Notes: generated by a model from the sequence alone, not told the origin. Positions 46,770-56,649 are shown, numbered from the stretch's first letter. The stretch is 64,000 bases of DNA from Endozoicomonas sp965208385 (GCA_965208385.1 CBDBOO010000066.1:1-64000), one strand, 5' to 3'. Translations and numbers: made by a program.

Positions 46770-46957
46770 TATGTTTTTAAATGGCAAACTGCCCTGGAGC
46801 CAGATTAGTGCCACCAGATACTAGTCCTTCGCCCGAATGGTCGGGAGGAGTGAGAGTGTTGTGTTTTGAAGTGCAAAAAAGAATTGTCGTACTCAAAATG
46901 CTTAGTGGTCAGTACTTATCATGAATGGTTCTCCAGGTTTTGTGTTGAGGAACAGAA

Positions 46958-48316
46958 ATGCAAGTCTCCCTAGAAACGGCCTCCGGTCTTGAGCGTCGCC
47001 TAACTATCACTATCCCTGCTGATCAGATCGATGGTGAAATCAACAAGCGTCTGCAGGATCTGTCCAGACGAGTTCGTCTGGATGGTTTCCGTCCGGGTAA
47101 AATCCCAATGAAGGTGGTTAAGCGTCGTTACGGTGCTGGTGCCAGACAGGAAGTACTGGGCGAGATGATGCAACAGTCTTTTGTTGAAGCGCTTCAGCAG
47201 GAAAAGTTGAATCCTGCCGGCGCACCTTCCGTCGAGCCCAAGGTTGATGAAGATGGTCAGGATTTTTCCTTTGTAGCTTCTTTTGAAGTCTATCCGGAAA
47301 TTACCCTGAACGATTTCTCCAATATCGAGATTGAGCGTCCGGTTGCTGATGTTCAGGAAGCCGATATCGATGAAATGATTGAAACTCTCCGTAAGCAGAG
47401 CACAACGTTTGAAGATGTTGAGCGTCCTGCACAAACGGGTGATCAGGTTGTTTTTGATTATGCTGGCAGTAAAGACGGTGAAGCATTTGAGGGTGGCAGT
47501 GCTGAAAACTCTACTCTTGAACTGGGCTCCAATCGTATGATTCCAGGTTTTGAAGATGGCCTGGTTGGACTGTCTGCAGGCGAAGAGAAAGTCCTGAAAC
47601 TGACTTTCCCTGAAGATTACCAGAAAGAAGATCTGGCGGGACAGGCTGTTGAATTTGCCTGTAAGATTCATAAGGTTTCTGCTTCCGTGTTGCCTGAGCT
47701 GAATGCTGAGTTCTTTGAGCGTTTTGGTGTGAAAGACGGTGCTCTGGACGATTTCCGTAGAGAAGTTTCCAAAAATATGGATCGTGAGCTGCGTCAGGCT
47801 GTTAAGGGAAAGATCAAGAACCAGGTAATGGATGGTTTGCTGAACAGCCACGAAGTTGAAGTGCCTTCGGCACTGGTTGGTCAGGAAATAGATCGTATGC
47901 GTGAGCAAGCCGTTCAGCAGTTCGGTGGAGCTCAGGGTGGCTTTGATCCAAAGCAATTACCAGCAGAGTTATTCGAAACTGACGCCAAAAAGCGTGTTGC
48001 TTTAGGGCTTCTGGTGGGTGAAGTCGTCAAGCAGAAAGAAGTTAAGGTTGATGATGATCGTGTTCGTACCATGATCGAAGATATGGCTTCTGCTTATCAG
48101 GAACCACAGCAGGTTGTTGACTGGTACTACAGTAACGAAGAACAGCTTTCTCAGGTTAAGTATGTTGTTCTTGAAGAGCAGGTAGTAGATACTGTTCTGG
48201 CAGCCTCCAAGGTCTCTGAAACGACCTGCAGCTATCAGGAAGCTATCCAGCCAGAAGCACCTGCTGAAGCAGCAGAGGCTGAAGCTGACAAGGTGGAAGC
48301 GGAATCCGCTGAATAA
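46958..48316 (+). CDS. tig: Trigger factor
   Basis: Ribosome-bound chaperone and prolyl isomerase, 452 residues. The ribosome-docking loop DGFRPGKIPMKVVKRRYG is in the N-terminal domain, the FKBP-like domain is in the middle (GDQVVFDYAGSKDGEAFEGG), and a long helical C-terminal domain with an acidic Ala/Glu tail ends the protein. A GAGGAACAG site precedes ATG 46958. tig-clpP-clpX is the usual order. Confidence 0.97.
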   Translation: MQVSLETASGLERRLTITIPADQIDGEINKRLQDLSRRVRLDGFRPGKIPMKVVKRRYGAGARQEVLGEMMQQSFVEALQQEKLNPAGAPSVEPKVDEDGQDFSFVASFEVYPEITLNDFSNIEIERPVADVQEADIDEMIETLRKQSTTFEDVERPAQTGDQVVFDYAGSKDGEAFEGGSAENSTLELGSNRMIPGFEDGLVGLSAGEEKVLKLTFPEDYQKEDLAGQAVEFACKIHKVSASVLPELNAEFFERFGVKDGALDDFRREVSKNMDRELRQAVKGKIKNQVMDGLLNSHEVEVPSALVGQEIDRMREQAVQQFGGAQGGFDPKQLPAELFETDAKKRVALGLLVGEVVKQKEVKVDDDRVRTMIEDMASAYQEPQQVVDWYYSNEEQLSQVKYVVLEEQVVDTVLAASKVSETTCSYQEAIQPEAPAEAAEAEADKVEAESAE

Positions 48317-48484
48317 TCCTCAATACGAAGATCTTACTATTTCTCTAATTCTGTAATTGTTGGGAAATAGTGACTAAGGTTTTAGCGGCTTTGGTCGTTT
48401 CAATCTAGTAAGCAGGCGGCTTGGTTTATTATAAAAGATAATCTGGCCGCTTCTCTTCGACTTGGCAAGGAGTGAAGACAGGAC

Positions 48485-49120
48485 ATGTCTATTCTGACAG
48501 ACCCATACGCCGGTGTAATCACCAATTCAGGCCTGGTGCCTATGGTCGTTGAGCAGTCAGCCAGAGGTGAACGCTCTTACGACATTTATTCACGATTGTT
48601 GAAAGAACGGGTGATTTTTCTGATTGGTCAGGTTGAAGACCATATGGCGAATCTCGTTGTTGCTCAGATGTTGTTTCTTGAATCGGAAAATCCCGATAAA
48701 GACATCCATTTATATATCAACTCTCCGGGTGGTTCAGTGACTGCCGGAATGTCGATATATGACACCATGCAGTTTATCAAACCTGATGTTTCTACCATGT
48801 GTATTGGTCAGGCGGCCAGTATGGGAGCATTACTGCTTGCTGGCGGTGCTGCAGAGAAGCGTTATTGCCTGCCACACTCAAGGGTAATGATTCATCAGCC
48901 GCTGGGTGGTTTCCAGGGACAGGCATCGGATATTGAAATTCATGCCCGGGAAATTATGACCATCAAGCAAAAACTGAACAATGTTCTTGCTCATCACACC
49001 GGACAATCTCTGGATGTTATCGAGCGTGATACAGATCGTGACAACTTCATGGATGCTGAAGATGCTGTGAAGTATGGCATGGTCGATCAGGTTATGACTG
49101 AAAGGGCTGGTAGCAAGTAA
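48485..49120 (+). CDS. clpP: ATP-dependent Clp protease proteolytic subunit
   Basis: Serine peptidase that forms a tetradecameric chamber, 211 residues. The catalytic Ser is in GQAASMGALLLAGG, the His is in SRVMIHQPLGG, and the Asp follows in the ERDTDRDNFM region. The N-terminal propeptide-like start LVPMVVEQSARGERSYDI is typical. It is fed by ClpX or ClpA; clpX follows after 227 bases. Confidence 0.97.
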   Translation: MSILTDPYAGVITNSGLVPMVVEQSARGERSYDIYSRLLKERVIFLIGQVEDHMANLVVAQMLFLESENPDKDIHLYINSPGGSVTAGMSIYDTMQFIKPDVSTMCIGQAASMGALLLAGGAAEKRYCLPHSRVMIHQPLGGFQGQASDIEIHAREIMTIKQKLNNVLAHHTGQSLDVIERDTDRDNFMDAEDAVKYGMVDQVMTERAGSK

Positions 49121-49347
49121 ACAGACGTTGGTTCTGTATTGTCCATCTCCTTTTTGCTGTACGCCTTTTGCAATGGATTTAAAGGCGTACTGAATGTCTG
49201 GATTGATGATAAAGCGCTATATTCAAACCTGATGAATCAAGGTGCTGGATCTAATTGTAAAAAATCCTTAATCCTGGCACTTGAAAATATGCCCCAATGC
49301 CTGCATCTTGTTTAGTACAGGCGTTGTCCTTATAACAGGGTAATCGA

Positions 49348-50658
49348 ATGACCGACGAAACAAGCGGCAAGGGTGAAGATAACGGCAAATTGCTGTACTG
49401 CTCTTTTTGCGGAAAAAGTCAGCATGAAGTACGTAAACTGATCGCTGGACCTTCCGTTTTTATCTGTGATGAATGTGTTGATTTGTGCAACGATATCATC
49501 CGTGAAGAGATCCAGGACAGCGGTACCGAAGAGTCTTCCGAAAAATTGCCTATTCCCAGAGAGATCAAGGAAACTCTCGATGAATATGTAATTGGCCAGC
49601 CTCGGGCCAAAAAAGTATTGTCTGTTGCTGTATACAATCATTACAAGCGCTTGCGCTTCGGTGACAAGCAGGGCGACAAGAAAAAAGACAAAGATCAGAT
49701 TGAGCTGGGTAAGAGTAATATACTGCTTATTGGTCCAACCGGAAGTGGTAAGACTCTACTGGCAGAAACTCTGGCACGAATGCTCAATGTTCCATTCACC
49801 ATTGCTGATGCAACAACACTGACTGAAGCCGGTTATGTGGGTGAAGATGTAGAGAATATTATTCAGAAGCTTCTCCAGAAATGCGATTACGATGTAGAAA
49901 AGGCCCAGATGGGGATTGTCTATATCGATGAAATCGACAAGATTTCTCGTAAATCCGATAACCCTTCCATCACCCGTGATGTATCAGGTGAAGGTGTTCA
50001 ACAAGCCCTTCTCAAATTGATTGAAGGTACCGTTGCTTCTGTTCCGCCTCAAGGTGGTCGTAAGCATCCACAGCAGGAATTTCTGCAGGTTGATACTTCC
50101 AATATTCTGTTCATTTGTGGTGGTGCTTTTGCTGGTCTGGATAAGGTTATTCGTGGACGCACAGATAAATCAAGTATTGGTTTTTCGGCTGAAGTGAAGA
50201 GCAAGGAAGATGGCAAGGATCTTGGCGAGACTTTCAAGGAAGTTGAACCGGAAGACCTGGTGAAATTCGGACTGATTCCTGAATTTGTAGGTCGTCTGCC
50301 GGTTATTGCAACCTTGGAAGAGCTGGACGAAGAAGCCCTGGTTCGTATCCTGGTAGAACCCAAGAATGCGCTGACCAAGCAGTACAACAAGCTCTTCGAA
50401 ATGGAAGAGGTTGATGTAGATTTTCGTCAGGATGCTCTCGATGCTGTGGCAAAGAAAGCTATGGAGCGTAAAACCGGAGCTCGTGGTTTACGTTCTATCC
50501 TGGAATCAGTATTGCTGGACTCCATGTACGATATTCCATCGGATAAGACAATTTCCAAGATAGTTATCGATGGGTCTGTGATCAATGGTGATTCTGAGCC
50601 TCTGCTCATTTATGAAAATATTGATCCACCCAAAGCGGCTGCCCCTGATAAAGGGTAG
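49348..50658 (+). CDS. clpX: ATP-dependent Clp protease ATP-binding subunit ClpX
   Basis: AAA+ unfoldase of ClpXP, 436 residues. The N-terminal zinc-binding domain has YCSFCGKSQHEV and CDECVDLC. Walker A is GPTGSGKT, Walker B is VYIDEIDK, the pore loop is GYVGED, and sensor 2 lies in ARGLRSI. Complete and typical. The gene normally downstream, lon, is absent here; a terminator and then a sugar-catabolism island follow. Confidence 0.97.
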   Translation: MTDETSGKGEDNGKLLYCSFCGKSQHEVRKLIAGPSVFICDECVDLCNDIIREEIQDSGTEESSEKLPIPREIKETLDEYVIGQPRAKKVLSVAVYNHYKRLRFGDKQGDKKKDKDQIELGKSNILLIGPTGSGKTLLAETLARMLNVPFTIADATTLTEAGYVGEDVENIIQKLLQKCDYDVEKAQMGIVYIDEIDKISRKSDNPSITRDVSGEGVQQALLKLIEGTVASVPPQGGRKHPQQEFLQVDTSNILFICGGAFAGLDKVIRGRTDKSSIGFSAEVKSKEDGKDLGETFKEVEPEDLVKFGLIPEFVGRLPVIATLEELDEEALVRILVEPKNALTKQYNKLFEMEEVDVDFRQDALDAVAKKAMERKTGARGLRSILESVLLDSMYDIPSDKTISKIVIDGSVINGDSEPLLIYENIDPPKAAAPDKG

Positions 50659-50670
50659 ATGCTGAAATAA

Positions 50671-50702
50671 AAAAAACCGCATTCATATGCGGTTTTTTTT
50701 TA
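50671..50702 (+). terminator. Rho-independent terminator after clpX
   Basis: The arms AAAAAACCGCAT and ATGCGGTTTTTT enclose a four-base loop and run into more T residues. Confidence 0.93.
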
Positions 50703-50823
50703 TGAAAATTTTCCGATTGGTCTTACTTACTGTGAAGGCCGACTTGCATCGCAATAAATCCTATTGAGTTACCGATTTGAGAACTTATTAATTATTTTTA
50801 TTGATCTTTCGATGTAGAAGAGA

Positions 50824-50856
50824 CAACATAATGTGAATATTATTCTTATTATGTTG
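50824..50856. promoter_or_regulatory. Inverted repeat before the beta-glucosidase gene
   Basis: CAACATAAT (50824-50832) is repeated inverted as ATTATGTTG (50848-50856), ending seven bases before the ATG at 50864. It may be an operator or a leader hairpin. It does not match the TetR-type sites farther on. Confidence 0.4.
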
Positions 50857-51301
50857 CAGTGATATGGATTCATCAAATATAAAGATTCCAAGAGATTTCC
50901 TGATTGGTTCGGCGACGGCTGCGTTTCAAATTGAAGGTGCGGTCAGAAAAGATGGCAGGGGAGATAGTATCTGGGACACCTTCAGTCACCGCCCGGGTAA
51001 AATAGATAATGACCATAATGCTGATATAACCTGTGATCACTATCACAGCTATCAGAAGATGTCGACATTATGCGTAGCATGTCGCTTGATGCGTATCGAT
51101 TTTCAATGTCATGGTCTCGTATATTTCCTGAAGGTAAAGGGAAAATAAATAAGAAGGGGTTGGATTTTTTACGACAGACTTATTGATGCTCTGATGGAGG
51201 CTGGAATATCACCCTATGTAACCCTCAGGGCGTAAGCTTCAAATAGACTGACGTATCAGTATTTTTGTGCCATACCTTTGCATTGCAGAGGTAATATTAT
51301 C

Positions 51302-52712
51302 ATGGCTGAATACATCACTCTATTCGACAGGTTACACACGCTGATAGATCCTCGTGATAAAGATCATGTGGTTTATACACTTCCTGAAGTTCTATTTATT
51401 GTCTATGTAAGCGTTCTAAGTGATTACTCGGAATGGGAAGACATGGAAGTATTCGCGAAGCATAACGCTGACTGGTTTCGACGCTATTTCCCTTATAGAT
51501 TTGGGTTCCCTACACATTACACCTTACAAAAAGTCTGCTCACTCATTGACTCAAAAGCTTTCATGCAGCTATTCGTTGATTGGATGAGCGACCTGATCTC
51601 AGATATTAATACCCGTCGAATGGGGCCTTTTCCCGAAAAAAACGATAATGTCATCGCTATTGATGGTAAAGCGCTTCGTGGTTCACGTCCTGCAAAGGGA
51701 AAAAAAATGATCCAAATCGTCAGTGCTTACAGTTCCGAGCAGAAGCTGATATTGGGTTTTACTCCTATTGATAAAAAATCCAATGAAATTAAAGCCATTC
51801 CTAAAGTACTGGATATGCTTGTACTCGAAGGTGCTTTGATTACCAGTGATGCTATGGGGTGCCAGCGAGACATTTGCCAGAAGATCATTGATAAAAAAGC
51901 TGACTATTTGTTGTGCGTTAAAAATAATCAGCCTTCGTTGCACGCCAATATAGAGTCAGTATTTACTGAGCACATCGAAAATACGGGCTATGTTCCCGCC
52001 AATAGTTGTATTGCTTACTCCCTATGTTTACAGGGCTACAGACGTGCCTTATAAAGTAGAGATATGACTAAATCTTGTATATTGCATTTGTTTATTGCCC
52101 AAAGAACAGCGATTTGTTCTGGGATACCTTCCTATCTCATGAATAGCCATATGTGGAGCAGGAAAATAAAGTTTTTATAGGACTTTAGTGCTCCCAACTA
52201 TTGACGGGAACATAGCCGAAAATACGCCTGTGGACTCCGATAAGAGTTTATGTTTTGCAGAAACCATGGAAAAAAACAGGGGTCGCTATGAGCATAAGCG
52301 TTGCTGGGTATTCAACGATATTTATAACAGAATTGATCCTGAAGATTTGTGGTCAGGGCTGAAACAGTGTGCCGCGATCCAGAGGGATAGACTAATAGGC
52401 ACCAAGCAAACGACAGAGATCCACTTTTATATAAGCAGCAGAGTGCTGTCAGCTCAAAGCATGCTGTCATCGGTGAGGCACCACTGGAGCATTGAGAATG
52501 GCCAGCATCGTACTTTAGATGTCAGCTTCGGCGAAGACGCCAGTAAAATTCATGAACGTACAGCAACAAAGAATGTGGCAACCATTAGGAGGTGTTGTTT
52601 CAATGTACACAAACTCAGTTGTCGCTATGAGACAAAAAGCATGGCTCGACGGTTAAAGCTGGCAGGAATGGATGATAATTATCGAACAGAGCTAATATTA
52701 GAAAAATTCTAA
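51302..52712 (+). pseudogene. ISAs1-family transposase, interrupted by a MITE
   Basis: A DDE transposase with AIDGKALRGSRPAKGKKM, SDAMGCQRDICQKIIDKKAD and HHWSIENGQHRTLDVSFGED as the three catalytic regions. It starts at ATG 51302, 76 bases inside the left IS end. The reading frame breaks at ...HIENT (about 51985) and resumes as ENTPVDSDKS after 52217. The insert plus its duplicated 9 bases is 241 bp, so the downstream frame differs, and removal restores one frame of about 390 codons. It is related to, but not a copy of, the transposase at 12440. Confidence 0.93.
51986..52217. mobile_element. MITE-C, 232 bp, nested in the ISAs1 transposase
   Basis: The ends are 23-bp inverted repeats with one mismatch (GGCTATGTTCCCG... 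and ...CGGGAACATAGCC). A 9-bp target duplication GAAAATACG flanks it (51977-51985 and 52218-52226). No coding frame of note. Precise removal restores the transposase, which proves it is an insertion. The mobilising family is unknown to me. Confidence 0.94.
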
Positions 52713-53829
52713 ACTATCGTGCTCCTGAAACTATTGCCCTGATGTAACCCTCTTTCATTGGGATACTCCTGAAGCTCTTTATAAAGCCTATGGTGGGTTT
52801 GTTGGTAGAGAAACCTGTTATCATTTTGCAGATTTTGCAAAAACGGTGGTTCACTATTTTGGCGATCGAGTTAAAAACTGGATCACTGTAAATGAACCAT
52901 GGGAACATGCCACCTTTGGGCATCTATTTGGAAATCATGCTCCGGGCTTGAGAAATCCATGGAAATATTGGCAGGCTATGCATCATATTCTTTTGGGGCA
53001 TGGCCTGGCAAAACAGGTTATTAGTTCAGAAAGGAGCGACGTCAGGGCAGGCCCGTCGTTAAGTTACACGCCAATGCATACCAGGGGGGGAGCGGCCTGT
53101 TGATCTTGACGCAAAAGTAACTGCAAATGCTTTTATGAATGGAATTGTTTTTGATCCAGTTTTTAAAAAGCGATACCCAGAGGTGTTGTGGAAACGTTTT
53201 CGCTGGTTTCGTCCAACAATAAAAGAAGGTGATATGGATATTATTGCCACGCCAAATGATTTTGTAGGACTGAATTACTACAGTAGGGAGTTTGTTAAAG
53301 GCAACCGTTTTATTCCAGGGCTTAGAGGGTCGTTTGTTTCAAGAAAAGCTGAACCAGATCCGTATAAATATACAGCAATGGATTGGGAAGTTTACCCCGA
53401 AGGTTTTACTGAACTGCTGACGATGATGAAAAATGTGTATGGAAATCCTCCCGTTTATATTACCGAAAATGGGGCTGCATATTTTGATGAAGTAAAGAGT
53501 GGCTCTGTGAATGATCAGCCAAGAATCAATTATCTTGCCAGTCATATTAATACGGTTCTGGAAGCAAAGCGCGCAGGTTGTGATGTGTGTGGTTATTTTG
53601 TCTGGTCATTACTTGATAATTTTGAATGGGCAAAAGGGTTCAGTGCTCGCTTTGGTCTGGTGTACGTAGATTATGAAACGAAACAGCGAACAATGAAGAA
53701 CTCTGCCTATTGGCTTAGAGAGCAAATTTTACGAAGAAACCAACAGTGAATAGTTTGTCTGTGAAGTCGCCCCCTGAAACTGGGGGGCTTTATGGGCGTT
53801 TTAAAATTGATTACGAGCCAGTTTCAGGA

Positions 53830-54459
53830 TCAGCGATTTTTGGTGGCCGCTTTGGAATATTTCAATTTATAGACAAATCTCATTAAAGCGGACTCAATAA
53901 CGTTAATGATTTTTCCCCCTCCCAGAATCAATGTTTCGATGACGGCTTTGGAGTTTTTGTCCAGTACCATGGCCACAGCATAGGCATCGTCCAGATCACA
54001 GGATGCACAGAGTGCACCTCTGTCTTTCAGGTAGACAGCATTTCTGAATTTCAGCGCTTTACTCACTGAATCTAATGAAGGTTGGACAACTTTGCAGTTT
54101 ATGCCGATAAGCTGGGCGAAATCATCAAATACGGGCTTTACTGTTTTTCCAGCCCTGGACAGAGTCAGGGTGCTGTCACCATAGGAGTGGATTATGGCAT
54201 TAAATTGTTCGTGCTTCTTGTAAATGTCAGCGTGAAGGTTGGCCTCTTCGGGAAGTAGGTTTACCTGATTTGCTTCTATCTGACCGAAGTCTGCATCGAT
54301 AAGATTAGCCGGGGTTAATTCCTGAATATTTAACCCTTCAGGTGTAATCAATAATCTATTGCCCTGTCGAACGCTAAGGCAGTATTGATTTTCTTTAAGG
54401 TAACCCTCTTTATGGAGTTGTTTTATCCACTGGATCATTTCTACTCTGCTTTCTGACAT
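53830..54459 (-). CDS. Class II aldolase/adducin-fold protein lacking metal ligands
   Basis: A 209-residue protein with the aldolase II/adducin fold, seen in PEEANLHADIYKKHEQFNAIIHSYGDST, the segment where family members have E...H...HTH. The second His is replaced (HSYG), and the usual LANHG motif is changed to LKDRGA, so two of the three zinc ligands appear lost. It is probably not a working aldolase; a binding or regulatory subunit of the adjacent homologue is possible. It lies two bases after the neighbour's stop in the same direction, as the last gene of a three-gene operon. Confidence 0.75.
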   Translation of the reverse strand: MSESRVEMIQWIKQLHKEGYLKENQYCLSVRQGNRLLITPEGLNIQELTPANLIDADFGQIEANQVNLLPEEANLHADIYKKHEQFNAIIHSYGDSTLTLSRAGKTVKPVFDDFAQLIGINCKVVQPSLDSVSKALKFRNAVYLKDRGALCASCDLDDAYAVAMVLDKNSKAVIETLILGGGKIINVIESALMRFVYKLKYSKAATKNR

Positions 54460-54461
54460 AA

Positions 54462-55124
54462 TCAGAGGACCCTTCCAAGATAATATTGATGAATGTTCTC
54501 AGTGCTGGCCATTTGATTTGTCAGTTTTTCAAACTCACTATCAATAAATGCCTGTGCTGCTTTCTCAAGGGTCAGGGCAACATTGAAAGCATCTTCAAGG
54601 CTCGAACCGGTACAGATGACACCATGGTTTGCCAGCAGGCAGGCTTTTCGGTTTATCAGAGCTTTGGCTGCTCCTCTGGTCAGTTTACCGGTACCTGGCA
54701 GGGCGTAAACTCCGCAGCGTACCGTATTACCACCCAGAATTTTTTTCCATTCAGGATTGGTGACTTCAATCTCTCTTCTTGCACCACCAACAGTGGATGC
54801 TGCCATTTGATGGGTATGGATTACTGCACGGGTTTCCGGGTTTAATTGATAAGCAGCGGCGTGTATTTTCTTTTCACCGGATGGTTTAATGCGGCCCTCG
54901 TAGCTGAGATCAGCAATGTTCATTAAGACGATATCATCGGGAGTCATGTCGTCGTAAGTACGGCCACTGGGAGTAATTGCCATGTAGTGGGAATTCACTC
55001 TCATGCTCAGATTGCCCCATGTTCGTGCAATCAAGCCGGATTTCACCAGTTTTATACCGGTATCCACCACCATCTGTTTTGCGTCCTGAATGGTGTTTTT
55101 ATCATGCCTGTTTATTTGATTCAT
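54462..55124 (-). CDS. Class II aldolase (L-fuculose-phosphate aldolase family)
   Basis: 220 residues with intact class II features: GLIARTWGNLSMRV, ITPSGRTYDDMTPDDIVLM, the catalytic Glu in KPSGEKKIHAAAY, the zinc ligands AVIHTHQMAAST and the third His in LLANHGVICTGSS. Such enzymes split sugar-1-phosphates by retro-aldol cleavage; some are epimerases or decarboxylases. The substrate is unknown. It overlaps the aminotransferase gene upstream by four bases (ATGA), so synthesis is coupled. Confidence 0.88.
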   Translation of the reverse strand: MNQINRHDKNTIQDAKQMVVDTGIKLVKSGLIARTWGNLSMRVNSHYMAITPSGRTYDDMTPDDIVLMNIADLSYEGRIKPSGEKKIHAAAYQLNPETRAVIHTHQMAASTVGGARREIEVTNPEWKKILGGNTVRCGVYALPGTGKLTRGAAKALINRKACLLANHGVICTGSSLEDAFNVALTLEKAAQAFIDSEFEKLTNQMASTENIHQYYLGRVL

Positions 55125-56599
55125 AATGCAACTCCTTCTATGTTCCTGAAGACCCGCTCAAAACGTTTCAGGGCTTCATCAATGATGCTGTTGTCCTGCA
55201 TGGCATTGGTATACAGTCGACTACCTGCAAGCGTAACAATTCCTTCTGCCATATAGGCGCAGCCCATATGCTCCATGATGGCTTTACGCTTATGAATCTC
55301 TTTGATAGTTTTCGGGATAGTCCATGGTTTGCGCCAGGGTACGTCGAACAGCATGGTGCCGACGGTTTCCAGATGAACAATAGAACCCTGATTAAAGGCA
55401 ACAAAGGGTAGCTGGTATTTCTCAATTAATAATTGCAATCCTTTGCACAATCTATCACCTGCACGACCTGCAATTTCACAGGCATTGGTTCGTTCAATTT
55501 CACAGAGTGTATGATAGCCGGCACAAGCTGTTAATGGATTTGCAGCCATAGTGCCACCAACCAGTGCTTTTTTGACCTTCCCTCCGGCAATACCGGCGGA
55601 CAGATAGCGCATGTATTCTTCTTTACCTCCCAGTCCACCGGCTGATGGATAACCGCCACCGATCACTTTACCAAATACGGTTAAATCGGGTGTGACGCCA
55701 AAATAGCCCTGGGCTCCACTCATGCCAATACGGAAAGCAGTTACTACTTCGTCAAAAATCAGCAAGGCGCCGTATTTATCGCACAGATTTCTTACTTTCT
55801 GGTTAAAATCCTTATCCAGCGGTCGCGTACCACTTTCCGGACCTATAGGTTCCATCAAAACTGCGGCCGTTCCACCCCGGAAACGATTCAGTCGCAGTTT
55901 GCGCTCTAGTGATTTAATGTCGTTCGGGTAAAACTCCTGAGTGTATTTGAAACAGTTCTTTGGAACCCCTTTGGCTTCCATGGAGCCTGTACCGGGTAAG
56001 CGTATGCCATAGGCCAGTTGATCGCTCCAGCCATGATAGGCCCCACCCATTTTCAGGATATATTTATTGCCAGTGGCCAGTCGGGCAACGCGAATTGCAG
56101 CCATATCGGCTTCAGTTCCTGAGCCAAGCATTCTCAATTTATCTACGCCAGGTATCACTTCAGCAACTTTTTTGGAGAGTAGATATTCATACTCATGAAA
56201 TAAACCAGTTGCAGGTCCATCGGTATCCAGCAATTCCTTTACCTTGTTTCTGACGTAGGAAGGATTGGAGCCTAATACGGTTGGGCCGCCTGCCTGCAGG
56301 AAATCGATATATTCATTGCCATCTAAATCTTTCAGCGTACAGCCATTAGCCTGGGTAAACACCAGGGGGAAGGGGTGGTTGAAGGCCAGGTTGTGCTGAA
56401 CACCGCCTGGAATATAATCCATGGCTTGATCAATCATGGCTTTGGATTTCTGGCATTTATCGTCGTAATACTTCAGATACTTCTTGTATGCCGAGTCTGT
56501 GATTGAACGAATGGGTTGATTGATCAACTGATTGAGCTGTTTATACAGTGCCTTGGTGTCGTGATACTCGGCAATTGCAAAGCCGTTGTGTTTGGACAT
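55121..56599 (-). CDS. Class III aminotransferase (glutamate-1-semialdehyde aminomutase-like)
   Basis: A 492-residue PLP enzyme of the GSA-aminomutase/omega-transaminase group. It shows YIPGGVQHNLAFNHPFP, DLDGNEYIDFLQAGGPTVLG, GSGTEADMAAIRVAR, GGAYHGWSD, the PLP Asp in LLIFDEVVTAFR and the expected aldimine lysine in TVFGKVIGGGYPSAG. It is longer than HemL (~427) by an N-terminal extension, and it is linked to aldolases and a sugar kinase, so a catabolic amino-sugar or keto-sugar substrate is more likely than heme synthesis. It heads the minus-strand operon, whose promoter region holds a TetR-type operator. Confidence 0.88.
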   Translation of the reverse strand: MSKHNGFAIAEYHDTKALYKQLNQLINQPIRSITDSAYKKYLKYYDDKCQKSKAMIDQAMDYIPGGVQHNLAFNHPFPLVFTQANGCTLKDLDGNEYIDFLQAGGPTVLGSNPSYVRNKVKELLDTDGPATGLFHEYEYLLSKKVAEVIPGVDKLRMLGSGTEADMAAIRVARLATGNKYILKMGGAYHGWSDQLAYGIRLPGTGSMEAKGVPKNCFKYTQEFYPNDIKSLERKLRLNRFRGGTAAVLMEPIGPESGTRPLDKDFNQKVRNLCDKYGALLIFDEVVTAFRIGMSGAQGYFGVTPDLTVFGKVIGGGYPSAGGLGGKEEYMRYLSAGIAGGKVKKALVGGTMAANPLTACAGYHTLCEIERTNACEIAGRAGDRLCKGLQLLIEKYQLPFVAFNQGSIVHLETVGTMLFDVPWRKPWTIPKTIKEIHKRKAIMEHMGCAYMAEGIVTLAGSRLYTNAMQDNSIIDEALKRFERVFRNIEGVAL

Positions 56600-56633
56600 G
56601 TAATTTACCTGAACTACTGGTTTATTATTATGA

Positions 56634-56649
56634 ATGAGTCGTCACTCAT
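56634..56649. promoter_or_regulatory. Operator 1 for the TetR regulator (aminotransferase side)
   Basis: ATGAGT-CGTC-ACTCAT, a perfect inverted repeat within a longer imperfect one (ATTATTATG outward), lies 35 bases upstream of the minus-strand aminotransferase start. It matches operator 2 in both arms. Confidence 0.82.

Larger units (their letters stand above)
51226..52741 (+). mobile_element. ISAs1-family element inside the beta-glucosidase gene
   Basis: The 1516-bp element begins CAGGGC and ends GCCCTG. It is flanked by a perfect 10-bp target duplication ATGTAACCCT (51216-51225 and 52742-52751). Joining the two flanks at the duplication recreates the GH1 motif PYVTLFHWDTPEAL in frame. The transposase inside is itself split by a 232-bp MITE, so without that the element would be 1275 bp, a usual size for the family. 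Confidence 0.95.
50864..53749 (+). pseudogene. GH1 beta-glucosidase/6-phospho-beta-glucosidase, destroyed by IS and frameshifts
   Basis: The pieces read as one GH1 glycosidase. The start is IPRDFLIGSATAAFQIEGA, then a DAYRFSMSWSRIFPEGKGK region, FHWDTPEALYKAYGG, the acid/base WITVNEPWEH, the nucleophile VYITENGAAYF and the end FEWAKGFSARFGLVYVDY. An ISAs1 element (51226-52741) splits it after ISPYVTL. Three single-base shifts also break it: a missing G near 51058, an extra T in the run at 51165-51170 and an extra G in the run at 53084-53090. Without them it would be about 450 residues, normal for GH1. It cannot make an active enzyme as it stands. It opens the catabolic island. Confidence 0.9.

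Noticed and set aside
47000..47956. 318-codon minus-strand frame inside tig
   Set aside because: Antisense to the conserved trigger factor gene; composition is that of a shadow frame.
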